Shown: in pieces, positions 44,690 to 56,865 of the stretch
Layout of the letters: every line of letters starts with the position of its first letter
How positions within the stretch are numbered: the stretch's first letter is position 1
DNA from: Epiperipatus broadwayi
Taxonomy: Eukaryota > Onychophora > Udeonychophora > Euonychophora > Peripatidae
Assembly (NCBI GenBank): GCA_028023455.1
Contig: JAQFVV010006449.1
Coordinates: 666,812 to 730,811 of the forward strand
Direction: 5' to 3'
DNA: 64,000 nt
Translations under genes and position numbers: made by a program
Notes under the pieces: model-generated
Databases searched by the model: none
What the model saw: only the letters and a program-made list of their open reading frames with translations
What the model was told of the DNA's origin: nothing

Positions 44690-45215
44690 TTATTCTTCCT
44701 CACTAGTGCCATATTTATGATATTAAACATAAGATGTTAAGTACAAATATACCCCTGACACAAGCTGAAAAAGGTAAAGATTCCAAACTAAAAGTGGTTC
44801 TCATGTTATGGTTCGAACTTTAATACATGTATATAGATTTAATTTTAATTATCTTGAAATGAGAATGTGAATATATAAACTAATGGCTTTAAATATATAT
44901 TTTAATTAAAATTCTTAATACTTATGAACATTAAGACAATTTATGCTAATATTATAAACTATTAAAATATGTTGCTAGCACAGTGTCTAGATTGTAATTA
45001 TATTTAGAGGTAATAATCCCTACTCACTAACATTGTAATTAAAATAACAAAGATCAAGATGATAATAAATGCAAGGATACTTGTGCCGCAACTAGAAGAT
45101 AAGCAAATGAAACATATGAGTGACCATCTTAATTTAGAACCTAAATGCAGTTATATAGGCAACATTAAAAAATTTGATATATAAACCATTCACTTTAAGT
45201 CCATTTCTTTTGATT
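44690..45215 (+). repeat. SINE-like dispersed repeat, copies 2 and 3
   Basis: Two further degenerate copies: about 44690-44920 (CACTAGTGCCATATTTATG, then AAGATGTTAAGTACAAATA) and about 45005-45215 (CTCACTAACATTGTAATT). Both share the tail around GAGAATGTGAATATATAAAC or ATATATAAACCATTCACTTT. Confidence 0.45.
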
Positions 45216-45629
45216 CTAGATAAGTAGAGAAAATTTTAGTAAGCATCAGCATATATACAATTGAATAATAATAATAATAAAATGGTTCATCTGTTTGGAG
45301 TCAAGATAACTAGCTCCAGAGTTTTACATTTAAAAGTACTAAAAATCTAATGCTGAAAAGGTAAAAAACTCCCCTGTACACACTTTGTTCAATTCAAATT
45401 ATTTTTACACCTTTTTTCAATGTTTTGTGATACTTTTCATTCAAAATTTTTAACAAAAATCAAATTATTAAATGATAATTTTAAAAACAATATGGCATCA
45501 GAGATATCACATGCATCAGATTTCTCCATAGTAGTCCTGCAGCAAGCAATTCACTTGTTCATAGTCATGGCAACAAGTTTTAATCTTTTACTTTAAAATT
45601 ACTAAAAACCTAAATCTGACAATGATGCA

Positions 45630-46368
45630 ATTCATTCTGAATAGTATTTTTTTATTTTACCAAGATGTTATCATGCTAATTCATTATTTTCCATTTCCCA
45701 AATTGCAGTTCATGCTAAATTAGATTGTTCCTTTTTCCCAAGATGCACACCATACTGTCTAGTATTTTCAGCTTTCGGACTATGCAATTCATACTGAACT
45801 AATTTCTTCCATTTTCCAAAGATGAAATTCATGCTCAGCTAGTATTTTTCCATTTTCCCAAGATACAATATTTGCTTATTATTAGTATTTTTCAAAGACG
45901 CAATTCATGCTATCTGCTATTTTTCCATTTTGCAAAATGTAATTCATTCTGAATTAGATTAATTTAGATTTTTCCCAAGATCCAATTTATTCTGATTAGT
46001 AGTTTTTTCAGTTTTCGAAGATGCAGTTCATGCTGACTAGTATTTTTCCATTTTCTCAAAATAAATTCATTCGGAATTACCATTTTTTTTTTCATTTGCA
46101 CAAGATGCAATTCATGCTACACCAGTATTTTTTTATTTCGGGAAGATGCTAATTAATAGTAACTAATCTCTTTCCACTTTCCCCAAGATGCAATTTATGT
46201 ATTTTTAATTTTCCTTGAAGGTAAATGTATGCTTAACTAGTATTTTTCCAATTTTTCAAGTTGCAATTCATGCTAACTAAAGTATTTTTTTCATTTTCCC
46301 AATCTTCAATTCTGGCTGATTATTTTTTTCCCAAGATGCAACTCTTTAAGCTGAAGTGTTATTTTTCA
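45630..46368. repeat. Degenerate satellite, ~50-60-bp period, truncated by the gap
   Basis: More than ten diverged units of the form TTTTCCCAAGATGCAATTCA followed by TGCTNACTAGTATTTTTCCA. The array runs straight into the N gap, so its true length is unknown. Confidence 0.85.
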
Positions 46369-46868
46369 NNNNNNNNNNNNNNNNNNNNNNNNNNNNNNNN
46401 NNNNNNNNNNNNNNNNNNNNNNNNNNNNNNNNNNNNNNNNNNNNNNNNNNNNNNNNNNNNNNNNNNNNNNNNNNNNNNNNNNNNNNNNNNNNNNNNNNNN
46501 NNNNNNNNNNNNNNNNNNNNNNNNNNNNNNNNNNNNNNNNNNNNNNNNNNNNNNNNNNNNNNNNNNNNNNNNNNNNNNNNNNNNNNNNNNNNNNNNNNNN
46601 NNNNNNNNNNNNNNNNNNNNNNNNNNNNNNNNNNNNNNNNNNNNNNNNNNNNNNNNNNNNNNNNNNNNNNNNNNNNNNNNNNNNNNNNNNNNNNNNNNNN
46701 NNNNNNNNNNNNNNNNNNNNNNNNNNNNNNNNNNNNNNNNNNNNNNNNNNNNNNNNNNNNNNNNNNNNNNNNNNNNNNNNNNNNNNNNNNNNNNNNNNNN
46801 NNNNNNNNNNNNNNNNNNNNNNNNNNNNNNNNNNNNNNNNNNNNNNNNNNNNNNNNNNNNNNNNNNNN
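46369..46868. other. Assembly gap (500 N)
   Basis: Exactly 500 N. A round number of this kind is usually a placeholder of unknown true size. It sits at the end of the satellite array, which probably caused the break. No genes can be read; open frames of X are artefacts. Confidence 0.98.
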
Positions 46869-47284
46869 GTCTTTGAAATCACAGAGTGATTTCAGTACTT
46901 TTTTTCCTTTAATATATGTGTAACTGTGAGTTGATTTATATAAAATATAAGCAGACCCTCAGATATTCAGACATATTCAAAAAAACTGCTTATCAAAAAT
47001 AATCTGAATGATTTCTTTACAAACTACAACTTTATATTCAAAACTAAATTATTAAAACTATTAGACTTAAATTATTGTTATAGAAAAAAATAGCAGAATT
47101 TAGTAAGTATAGATCAATTTTGAAGAAAATTCATAATCAAAATACGACAAATGATTGACTGAATATCTTGTGTCCATAGATAACTGTGTTTAAGTGTTCT
47201 AATCCTAACTTTTAAAGAACAACTACATTTTTGGTTTTTATCAATACAAAACAAACTATATAGCATAAATATTTCCCATCTCTT

Positions 47285-47435
47285 TTTCTGTCCAAGGCAT
47301 TTGAAACACAATAATATAGGTTTGAAATTTGGGTGCCCTACAGCTTCCCTTCCTATACAAGAAAATGTGATGATTTTTTCTGTTTTTATTTTATGCACAT
47401 TATGGCAATTTGTCCACAGGCTAAATTGGGATGGG

Positions 47436-47520
<85 letters not shown>
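47285..47520. repeat. Repeat plus (TA)n left of PLE pair 2
   Basis: The 150 bp before the TA tract (ATTTGGGTGCCCTACAGCTT, then GTGATGATTTT...GGGCAATATA) resemble 26215-26361 beside PLE pair 1. The TA tract spans about 47438-47520. The small frames here are repeat translations. Confidence 0.7.
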
Positions 47521-47522
<2 letters not shown>

Positions 47523-47650
47523 TATATATCAAAACTACCCCAAATCCAAAATTAAACCAGACCAGCATAAAAATAATATTAAAACACAACCTAAGTGTTT
47601 CACTGCTATAAGCAGACTTCTCAAGTATAAATAACTACCCAAAAAACTAC

Positions 47651-47723
<73 letters not shown>

Positions 47724-48045
47724 ATTAAAAACTACCCACAAATCCATTCACTTCCTATCCACCCTTAATATTAAAAGAACTCTTAAATAATTTAATTGCA
47801 TTCAGAATAATAAATTTTCAATAATAAAGACTCTTTAAATTCTTCTCTTTTGATTTCATTTCTCCAAAAGAAGACAACCTTAGATTCATCAAAATAAATA
47901 GTGTGGCCTGTATCTTTTTCATGGACATACAAAACATAAATAAGATATCTATTTTTAACTCTACTTTTATGAACCTTTATTATTTCATTTAAAACTTCAA
48001 ACTACTCTGACTTATGTAAACCTTCTTACAAAAATAAACAAGAAA
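47521..48045 (-). pseudogene. PLE family 1, pair 2, minus-strand arm (GIY-YIG end only)
   Basis: The minus strand reads the 3' end of the same PLE as pair 1. The 3' tail carries a stem-loop at 47597-47626 and an internal TA tract (47654-47720). The C-terminal coding part follows (complement of ACCCACAAATCCATTCACTT onward), as far as the YIG strand (complement of TATGTAAACCTTCTTACA). Indels break the frame. About 0.5 kb; it meets the plus arm head to head at about 48040-48050. Confidence 0.8.
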
Positions 48046-48595
48046 CAAAAGATGTTTTTGATAGAAAGACTATTCCTGGTGTAGTATATTTTATACCTTG
48101 TTTATTGTAAGAAGGTTTACATAGGTCACAGTAGTTTGAGTTTAAATGAAAGAATAAAGGTTCATAAAAGTAGAGTTAAAAATAGATATCTTAGTTCTGC
48201 TTTGTATGTCCATGAAAAAGATACAGGCCACACTATTGATTTTGATGAAGCTAAGGTTGTCTTCTTTGAGAGAAATGAAATCAAAAGAAGAATTAAAGAG
48301 TCTTTATTATTGAAAATTTATTATTCTGAAGCAATTAACTTATTTAAGAGTTTGTTTAATATTAAGGGGGCTGTATGTGAGGTGGAATGGGTTTGTGGGT
48401 AGTTTTTAATATTACATATATTATGTTGTTTTTGGTAGTTCTTTACACTTTAGAAGTCTGCTTGTAGCAGTGAAACTCTGGTTGTAGGTTTGTGTTTTAA
48501 TATTTTTTATGCTGGTCTGGTTTAATTTTGGATTTGGGGTAGTTTTGATTTTATATTGACTAGTTTAGCTTTATGGCTTGTAATGTTTATATTGT
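48046..48595 (+). pseudogene. PLE family 1, pair 2, plus-strand arm (GIY-YIG end only)
   Basis: Starts about GATGTTTTTGATAGAAAG, which corresponds to 28912 in the pair 1 plus arm. It encodes the GIY-YIG domain: GVVYFIPCLL, then a stop or frameshift, then SLNERIKVHKSR, HEKDTGHTIDFDEAK and NEIKRRIKESLLLK. The open part is 48136-48402. The 3' tail has the stem-loop motif (48449-48476) and ends GACTAGTTTAGCTTTATGG. It overlaps the minus arm by only a few AT-rich bases at the join. Confidence 0.8.
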
Positions 48596-50305
48596 GATGA
48601 TCGCACATACCAGGGTCACACATATAAATATTCAACATTCACAGAATATTAAATATCATGTTTGATAAAATAAAGAAAAAAGAAAAAGAGAGCGAGCTTA
48701 GAAAATTTACAGAACAAAGAAATGTTTCAATTAATTAAAAAAGAGAGGGAAGTAGAATCAAAAGATTTTTATCTTTTACCCTCCAAAGTTCGGATTTTGG
48801 TGAAATTAAAATGTAAAATTAGAAATATTGGAGGTGTACATTAAAAAATAAAGTGATAAAGAAATATAAATCAAATGCAAGTTAAAATCTGATTTTGAAA
48901 GAAAGTAAAGTTTAAAAAAAACCTTAAATAAGCGGCGCAAAACATAGAAAGTTAAACATAATCAAAAGATCAGGATCAGGGTTTTAAAGTACACATTTGA
49001 TGATAAATGAAATGCATGTATGAAGTGTATTTGAAGCATAATATAGACAGCAATAATAAACGCTTGTCTAAACTTAAAAAAAAAAGAGAGAAGAACCTTT
49101 ATTAAAATCTGTGTAATTAAACTAAAAAATATTGAAATAAATAAATGTACATAGTGCTACTAGATTGGGTAAAACAAATTTACATATGGCCAAAGGCATA
49201 GTAAGAAAGGTGTGAATGAAAGTGAAAACAAAGGATCGGAAGGACAAAGGCTGGTGGAATTTTTTAATTAATAAAAAGGTTTTTCAGTAGAGATTAAGAG
49301 CCAGAGAAATTGTGTCAAGAGGGGCGGTAAAGCAGCTCTGATAATCAACGCTATAGTTAACAAATATGACTTTGACATTGGTGCCTCATCTAGAATGGCT
49401 GGCTAAGGCCATCGTGATCGCTGGTCAATCCGGACTTACTGTACTAATGGGTTCTTGCCAAGATATAACAACTGCCATCGTAGCACTTTCCAGTGGATTC
49501 ATTTAGTTGCCTTAACCTTGATGCCTTATACACTGAGAAGCTACAAACAACTGAATCTAACCTGTGACTGTCCCTCCTAAAGAAGTGGAGGAAAATCCCG
49601 GTGACGGTCGGCAAGACGTCGGATAAATTCAGAGACTAAAACCTAGGTAAAGATACATACTATTTTATTATATATTTCAATGTGCACATGGTTTAATTAG
49701 ACAATGCTACATGCCTTTTGTGAATGATAAAAACATTCTTGAATTTTTTGATAAATACCCAGACTGACAATTTATAAATGTACCATCATTTATAATAGTT
49801 TTATATGTATTCTTTTCTTGTAGCACTATAGATTATATACTGTTTTTCATTTCATGTTAATGTGTTTTCTTTTTATATTTCTTTTATGATTCATTTATTC
49901 GTATTAAATCTATTATTTTATTTAAACCTGCCTTGTCTCATTCTTCGCCACTCCAAAAGGGTATTCTAGTCAAAGGGTGGAAAAACTATTATTCATTTTT
50001 TTTTTTATTATTGAATTAACACGGAAGTTGGTGGTGCAGTATTTGATCCCATTAAATTTATAAATCATCCAAGTGCTGTAACTCTGTCAGATCTAACAGC
50101 AGGTGAGAGATGGTTGGTGGGAAAAATAATTTGGTGCTATATTCGTATAGCATACAGATTCAGTCAAATACGGATATAGACTGTTGATGTCCGTATGTTC
50201 TCTCTGCTTGAGGTAGTGGAAAGTGGACGATCTTGAATCATTAGAATTCCCCATTATGCACTCAAAAAGGGAAGTGTAGCAGCCTCGATTGTCCCATACC
50301 CTATT

Positions 50306-50309
<4 letters not shown>
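48596..50309. mobile_element. Non-coding 1.7-kb element-like stretch, TA-flanked
   Basis: Begins TGTGATGATCGCACATACC right after the PLE tail and ends GGGTATGGGAC-like sequence when read inward from the TA tract (TGTAATAGGGTATGGG on the complement). The two ends share TGTRAT. The interior is less AT-rich at 49.3-49.65 kb (CCCGGTGACGGTCGGCAAG) and has no coding frame. Resembles the other TATTGT-bounded stretches. Confidence 0.4.

Positions 50310-50378
<69 letters not shown>
50308..50378. repeat. (TA)n left of PLE pair 3
   Basis: TA tract between TATTACA and AATTTCAAGTGTAAAGC, the 3' end of the minus-strand PLE arm. Confidence 0.9.
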
Positions 50379-50380
<2 letters not shown>

Positions 50381-52197
50381 TTCAAGTGTAAAGCTAAACT
50401 AGTCAATAAATAATTAAAATTATACCAAATCCAAAACTCAATCAGTCTAGCCAAGAAATAAAATTAAAACATAACCAGTGGTTTCACTGCTATAAGCAGA
50501 CTTCTCAAGTGTAAAGAATTACAAAACAACACCCATATTTATATTAAACATTACACACAATTTCATTTACTTTCCATCTACACTTAACATTAAAAGAACT
50601 TTTAAATAAGTCAATTGCTTCAGAATAATACATTTTCAATAAAAAAGATTCTTTTATTCTCTTTTTTATTTCATTTCTCTCAAAGAAGACAACCTTAGCT
50701 TCATCAAAATTAATAGTGTCATTTGTATCTTTTTTTATTGACATACAAAGCAGAACTAAAATATTTATTGCTAACCCTACTTTATGCCTATCAAAAATGT
50801 TCTTTGTATTATTTAATATATAGGGTATATGAGCACAGACTTTCAAATGACCCACCACTCTCCCACTCTATCTAATAACACTGATACACTCAAGCACATA
50901 TATGCTGAAAAGATAAATAATCACCAATATATGTATTTCATGCTAAACCAGCAATTAGCAGTTGGTCCAGATTATCATCTCCCACACATATATAATATAA
51001 GTGCTCAGATATATATTAAGATAGACAATCTTCATACTTTAATGGAAGGCTTCAAACCACTACACACTCCAACTCTTCAACCATCCATCCACTTGAAAAT
51101 CTGATGATGGAAAGCTCGAAGGCCACCCTGAGGCCAAGATTCTTGTCACACCCATGTTGACCTAAAGTCAATCTGAACCCCACATGTACAGGACATAATC
51201 CATTTAATACATATACAAGGATGGGCAGACATCTCTACAATGTAATAACTGAAACACAGGCTTATAATATACCTGTGTCTATATATGTAATATATAGGGT
51301 ATATGAGCACAGACATTCAAACGACCCACCACTCTCCACTCTATCTAATAACACATACACTCAAGCCCAGAGTGGAGAGTGGTGGGTCATTTGAAAGTCT
51401 GTACTCATATACCCTATATATTACATATATAGACACAAGTATATTATAAGCATGTGTTTCAGTTATTACTTTGTATTATTTAGTAAGTTATACAAAATAA
51501 TACCCCCTTTTCAAACAATTTTCTTATTTCTTAACAAATTACTATTTTTATATATAATATTATATGAAGACAATTTAAATAGCAAAAAAATATAATCAAC
51601 TTTTTTCTATATCCTTTACATCCTTACAAATATTACTATTAAATAATATACTTTTAATAGAGTAGCCAACACCCAAATAATCTTTATAAAATTGACATTT
51701 CTGAAGCAAAGCTACTCCACTAGAATTGTTTAATTTCTTATTCCTATAACAATAATTTCTTAAAGGAGCTACTTTATGGGATACAGACTAATAGCTATCA
51801 GGTTTAATTATAGATTGTAATTCTTTACTTTTAACAAAATGACTGCACAGTAAACAATTAGTCTTTACATTTCTAATCACCAAAAGATCTAAAAGTTTTA
51901 ACTTAACAGAATCAACCCCCCTCCCCCTCTTTCTAATATATATACTATAGAAGAATCAAAACAATTAAACTCATTTACCAATTCCTAAATTTATCATTCT
52001 CAACTACAAACAAATAATTATCTACCATATCTAACAAATAACTTTAAATATAAACAAATCTTTTTTAATAATAATTCTCCCTTCCAAGTAATTAATATAA
52101 ACTGAACAAACTAAAGGAGAAATAATATAACCCATTATCCACCCCTTCTTTTATTTTATAATGATTACCATTATAAGTAAAATACATACAATCCTCT
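50379..52197 (-). pseudogene. PLE family 1, pair 3, minus-strand arm, with a nested insertion
   Basis: The minus strand carries the PLE 3' tail (stem-loop at 50481-50512) and the GIY-YIG C-terminus (50544-50760; FDEAKVVFFERNEIKKRI). After an interruption at 50816-51468 it continues through the linker and RT back to about the EDSMYFT region near 52190. Many stops and indels. A 14-bp direct repeat flanks the interrupting DNA. Confidence 0.75.
50816..51468. mobile_element. 653-bp insertion within the PLE, with 14-bp target duplication
   Basis: CTTTGTATTATTTA occurs at 50802-50815 and again at 51469-51482, and the PLE sequence resumes after it, so this is a clear target-site duplication. The insert begins TATATAGGGTATATGAGC. 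Its right part is a large inverted repeat (arms about 51242-51364 and 51369-51468) containing the same start sequence in both orientations. No protein domain recognised; the 50829-51104 frame is not convincing. A TSD of this length fits target-primed retrotransposition. Confidence 0.7.
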
Positions 52198-53526
52198 AAT
52201 AATTATTAAAAATGGAAATAATTGGGTATTTGGATGTTTAGATATTGAGAATATATATCAGTCTATTAATAGATTAAACAGTATTAATGTTCCTATGTCT
52301 GTATTAGTTATGTAAGGATCTTTGTCAACAAATAAAATTAAAGTAATCAAATATTTGCTTTTATTATTAGAGGATTCTATGTATTTTACTGGTATTTTTT
52401 ATAAAATTAAGAAAGGGTAGGTAATAGTTTATATTATTTCTCCTTTATCTTGTTCAGTTTATATTAATATTTGGAAGAAGAAATTATTATTAAAAAGAAT
52501 TGTTTATATTTAAAGTTATTTGTTAGATATGTGGATGATTGCTTGTGTTGAGAATGTTAAATTGAAGGAATTGGTAAATGACTTCAGTGGTTTTGATCTT
52601 TCAATATGATATATGTTAGAAGGAGGGATGTTAGATCTTGTTAAGTTAAAATTTTTAGCTCTTTTAGTGATTAGAAATGTAAAGACTAATTGTTTATTGT
52701 GCAGTCAATTGGTGAAAAGTAAAGAATTAAGGTCTATAACTAAACCTGATAGCTATCAGTCTATATATCATAATGTAGTTACTTTAAGAAATAATTGTTA
52801 TAGGAATAAAAAATTAAATAATTCTAATAGAGCCATTTTGTTTCAGAAAGGTCAATTTTATAAAAATTATTTGAGTGTTGGCTATTCTGATATATTTGTG
52901 AACAGTATAAAGATCTAAAGCATAAAGAAAAATATGTTTTTATTGTTTTGCCATTTAAATTGTCTTTTTTTAAATTGTATGTAAAAAGAGTAATTTGTTT
53001 GGAAATAAGAAAATTACTTGGAAGAGGGGTATTACTTTGAATAATTTATTAAATAATACAAAGGATCTTTTTAATAGGAAGGGTAGTGTATTTTATTCCT
53101 TGTTTTTGTAAGAAGGTTTATATAGGTCATAGTAGTTTGAGCTTAAACAAAAGAATAAAAATACATAAAAGTAGGGTTAAAAATAAATATCTTAGTTCTG
53201 CTTTGTATGTCCATGAAAAAGATATAGACCACACTTTTGATGAAGCTAAGATTATCTTCTTTGAGAATAATCATAGAAAAAGTAGAATTACAGAATCTTT
53301 ATTATTGAAAATGTGTTAGTCTGAAGCAAGTAGCTTATTTAAAAGTTCTTTTAACATTAAAGGTGGATGGAAAGTAAATGGAATTCTGGGTAATGTTTAA
53401 TATAAATATGGTGTTATTTTATAGTCCTTTACATTTGAGAAGTCCGCGTGTAGCAGTGAATTCATTGGTTGTGTTTTTATTTTTATTTCTTTGCTAGTCT
53501 GGTTGAGTTTTATTTGGGGTCATTTC

Positions 53527-53530
<4 letters not shown>
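52198..53530 (+). pseudogene. PLE family 1, pair 3, plus-strand arm (RT + GIY-YIG, decayed)
   Basis: Starts near AAAAATGGAAATAATTGGG, matching about 28024 of pair 1 (motif A region: LDIENIYQS). The YVDD region is present but shifted (near 52530). Readable parts are 52613-52918 (LKFLALLVIRN, LLCSQLVKSKELRS) and 53086-53319 (FCKKVYIGHSSLSLNKRI, HEKDIDHTFDEAK). The stem-loop motif is at 53432-53461. Numerous stops make it non-functional, and it is more diverged than pair 1. Confidence 0.75.
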
Positions 53531-53593
<63 letters not shown>

Positions 53594-53610
53594 GGCAATA
53601 TATATATATA
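53530..53610. repeat. (TA)n right of PLE pair 3
   Basis: TA tract (about 53530-53582), GTATGTGTGTGGGCAA, then another short TA run. Confidence 0.9.
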
Positions 53611-54463
53611 TGTGTGTAGGATATTCAGTCTAAACAAAAGAATTACAATTTAAAATTTTTATTAGCATGTTGCAGAAATATGCCATTAGTAAATTTATTT
53701 ACCATGTAAGTACAACTCTCCAATGTCAAACATTATGTGATAACGTTTTGAAAATTTTGTATCAAATTCAGATTTTGATTTTTGTTTAAGCATGCAAAAT
53801 AAATTGAAATCTAGTAAAAGAAACGCTTTTGCCATAAATACATTGAATGCTCTAATTCTGGACTAATAGTGATCTAAAAATAACCTAATAAAATAAAATT
53901 CATGTCATTTTATGTGTAATACCAAACTTATTCAGAATACTTAATACATCATTAATTTAATACTCTAAATTATATGTATGTATATTTACTTTTTATCCAT
54001 TTTAAATTTAAAAAATGGCTATTTAATATTTTAATGTAAAATCATTATGTTACATATACTTTTTTAAAATTATTTATTAAAAATATTGAAGTTTGCAACA
54101 GAACCCAAGTTTTACATATGAGCAATGAAAGAATTTTACTTAGTAAAAGTAGTTACATTCATATCGGCCTTAAAGTAGGTAAAATAACAATGGTATGCTC
54201 TATACGAGAGAAATGCATTAGGATACAGACAGATGAAATTATTAATAAAAATATAAAATTAAATATATTTAAAGATTATGTTTTAAGATAAAGAATTTAG
54301 AAGCACATTTTTGATTTATTAAACCATCTTTAATTTTCTGATTTCCCATGCTAGAAGCATTTACCCACATTAGCAATATTGAGTGTGTCTGATTAAATTA
54401 AATGTTATTTCTATTTCTTGAAATCAATGAGAATATCCTTGTATTGATATTTTGTATTATTAT
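53611..54463. other. AT-rich stretch, nothing recognised
   Basis: No gene, repeat family or RNA signature seen. Confidence 0.5.
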
Positions 54464-54637
<174 letters not shown>

Positions 54638-55189
54638 TTACTTTGTAAATAAACATATTTATAATAATTTGGTTCTCATGTTTTTGCTTTATCGCACTAT
54701 TACATAACTGATAAAGATCACACAAAATACTACATATCTTTTTTATAATATACATTTCAAATATTATTATTCTAGCTAAAAAATTAAGATTATTAAAATT
54801 GGCCAGGAAAGTTGAACTAATTAAAATATTCTGTTTGTTTATTTATTGTGCAGTTTATTCAAGGGAGTTATTACACTATATAAAGTTAATGTTAATTGAT
54901 TTTTATTAGTAGAACTAGCGTTGTGTAAATTTTAACTATTATATTAGTATATTGTTGGCTACAGTAAAATGCCCATTGCTATCCAGCTGTTGTGATAAAA
55001 AGTTTGTAATTATTATGTATAATATTTCTTTATTAGAATGTATATTTTTACAAGTCCTGAGACATTAACCTTACCAATTACCAATAATTAGTTAGTTAGC
55101 TCATTCACTCTTAATCTTTTTTCATATTTATACAATTACAATTTCATATTCAACATGTAAACCAATTTGCTAATTCTGTATGACATTAG

Positions 55190-55336
<147 letters not shown>

Positions 55337-56275
55337 GGTAACAATATACTTGCTACTGACATTTAATTGCATCTTCAGTTGAATTTTTACACAATGCTTT
55401 AATGTACTGAAATGTCTAATTTATAAATTGAATTATATTTTTATTTGAAAAAACTATTTATCATAATATTACTAATACACAAATAGCAAATTCAATTTGT
55501 AATATAAAACGTTTTATTGCCAGTATTTTTGTACAAACCTTTAGTATTATGTTGTTGTTTTTTTAATTTTTTTATATGATTTTGAGAAATGTAAGGTCAT
55601 TGACAGGGTGAAGGAAGGGGAGAAATATGGTCAAATGTAAGTTTTCAAGATTGATTTTTGTGTGTGTGTGTGTTTTTTTTTTTTAGAATACTATCTAATA
55701 TTGATTTTTTAAATGTATATATAAGTTGAAACAATCTTTTTTTTGTTGTTGTTGATAGACTTCTTTGGAATTCATATTATTTATCTTTACTTTTTTTTAT
55801 TTTTTTTTAATGTGAAAGGGCCGAGGGAAAATACTCACAATGGTAACAGATGTCCACTTTTATAAAAATAATTATTTAAAAATTTTAAAAAAAGCCTTCA
55901 CTATTTTGTAAAGAGTATTCAAGCATGGGTTGCTCTAAACACACCTTTCCACATCTTCATATATTACTTAGAGTCATAAGGAAGAATGCAAGATAATCTA
56001 GTACATATTTTTAAAATATATATATATAAAATAATAACAAAACAATTTAAATAAACATCTTCAAGTAGAAATTTACAATTCTTTTCAAAATGTGAATTTA
56101 TTTATTTATTTATTTTTCTTCTGCAGTACAGGCTTTTTTATACCTGCACTTGTCTATTTCAATAAAACTATTTCTACAATGTCAATGAAAAAAAGAAGGT
56201 TTGTTTTTTACTTATATCTAAATATGTAAATATGTTATTATAAAGCTCTGAAAATCTTGAAATTGTTAGATCAAA

Positions 56276-56417
56276 GTCGAACTCTGATAATGCATTATTA
56301 CTTTAAGTATTATAAATCTCCAAGCACTCAGACTTCAGTAAGAGTTTAAAAAAGTTAAGTGAATCTAGCTTTAAATGGGATTCACTAAAGTTTTTTAAAC
56401 TCTTACTGGAGTTCGAC
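56276..56417. mobile_element. 142-bp foldback MITE
   Basis: Ends GTCGAACTC and GAGTTCGAC are inverted complements. An inner hairpin pairs CAGTAAGAGTTTAAAAAAGT with ACTTTAGTGAATCC-type sequence on the other arm. The left end resembles the nested MITE at 19084-19187. Confidence 0.7.
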
Positions 56418-56760
56418 ATCTGAACTAACAATTTATATCTAAAACAGGCAAAACTTTTCATACAGTAGTGCCACTCAATGCAAGCCACAGCAATCATTGG
56501 ATTTCAGAAGGCCTAAGCATAAATTCCCTATCTAGTGCCTCATCCAATATTCCCAGACTAATTTATGGCTTGTGACCACAGCAAAAGATCTTAGAATCTA
56601 ATACAACCCTCCAGCAGTCACCTTTTATCTCTACATAACTACAAAACTATGAGAATAAAATTGAAAACATGAAAATATTTTCAATCCAAGCTCATTAGCT
56701 TATATAGTCATGGAGGTCTGAACTCAGTTCAGTATCTATATATTTTGGTGTCTTTGGTTC

Positions 56761-56865
<105 letters not shown>

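Noticed and set aside
45630-46368. CRISPR-like array of regularly spaced repeats
   Set aside because: Repeats are contiguous and diverged with no unique spacers, in an animal genome; a satellite explains them.
46261-46923. A 220-codon frame across the gap
   Set aside because: Consists almost wholly of N (X residues); not evidence of coding.
51100-51130. CTGATGA...GAAA resembling a hammerhead core near 51102
   Set aside because: Only two bases separate the boxes, leaving no room for stem II.
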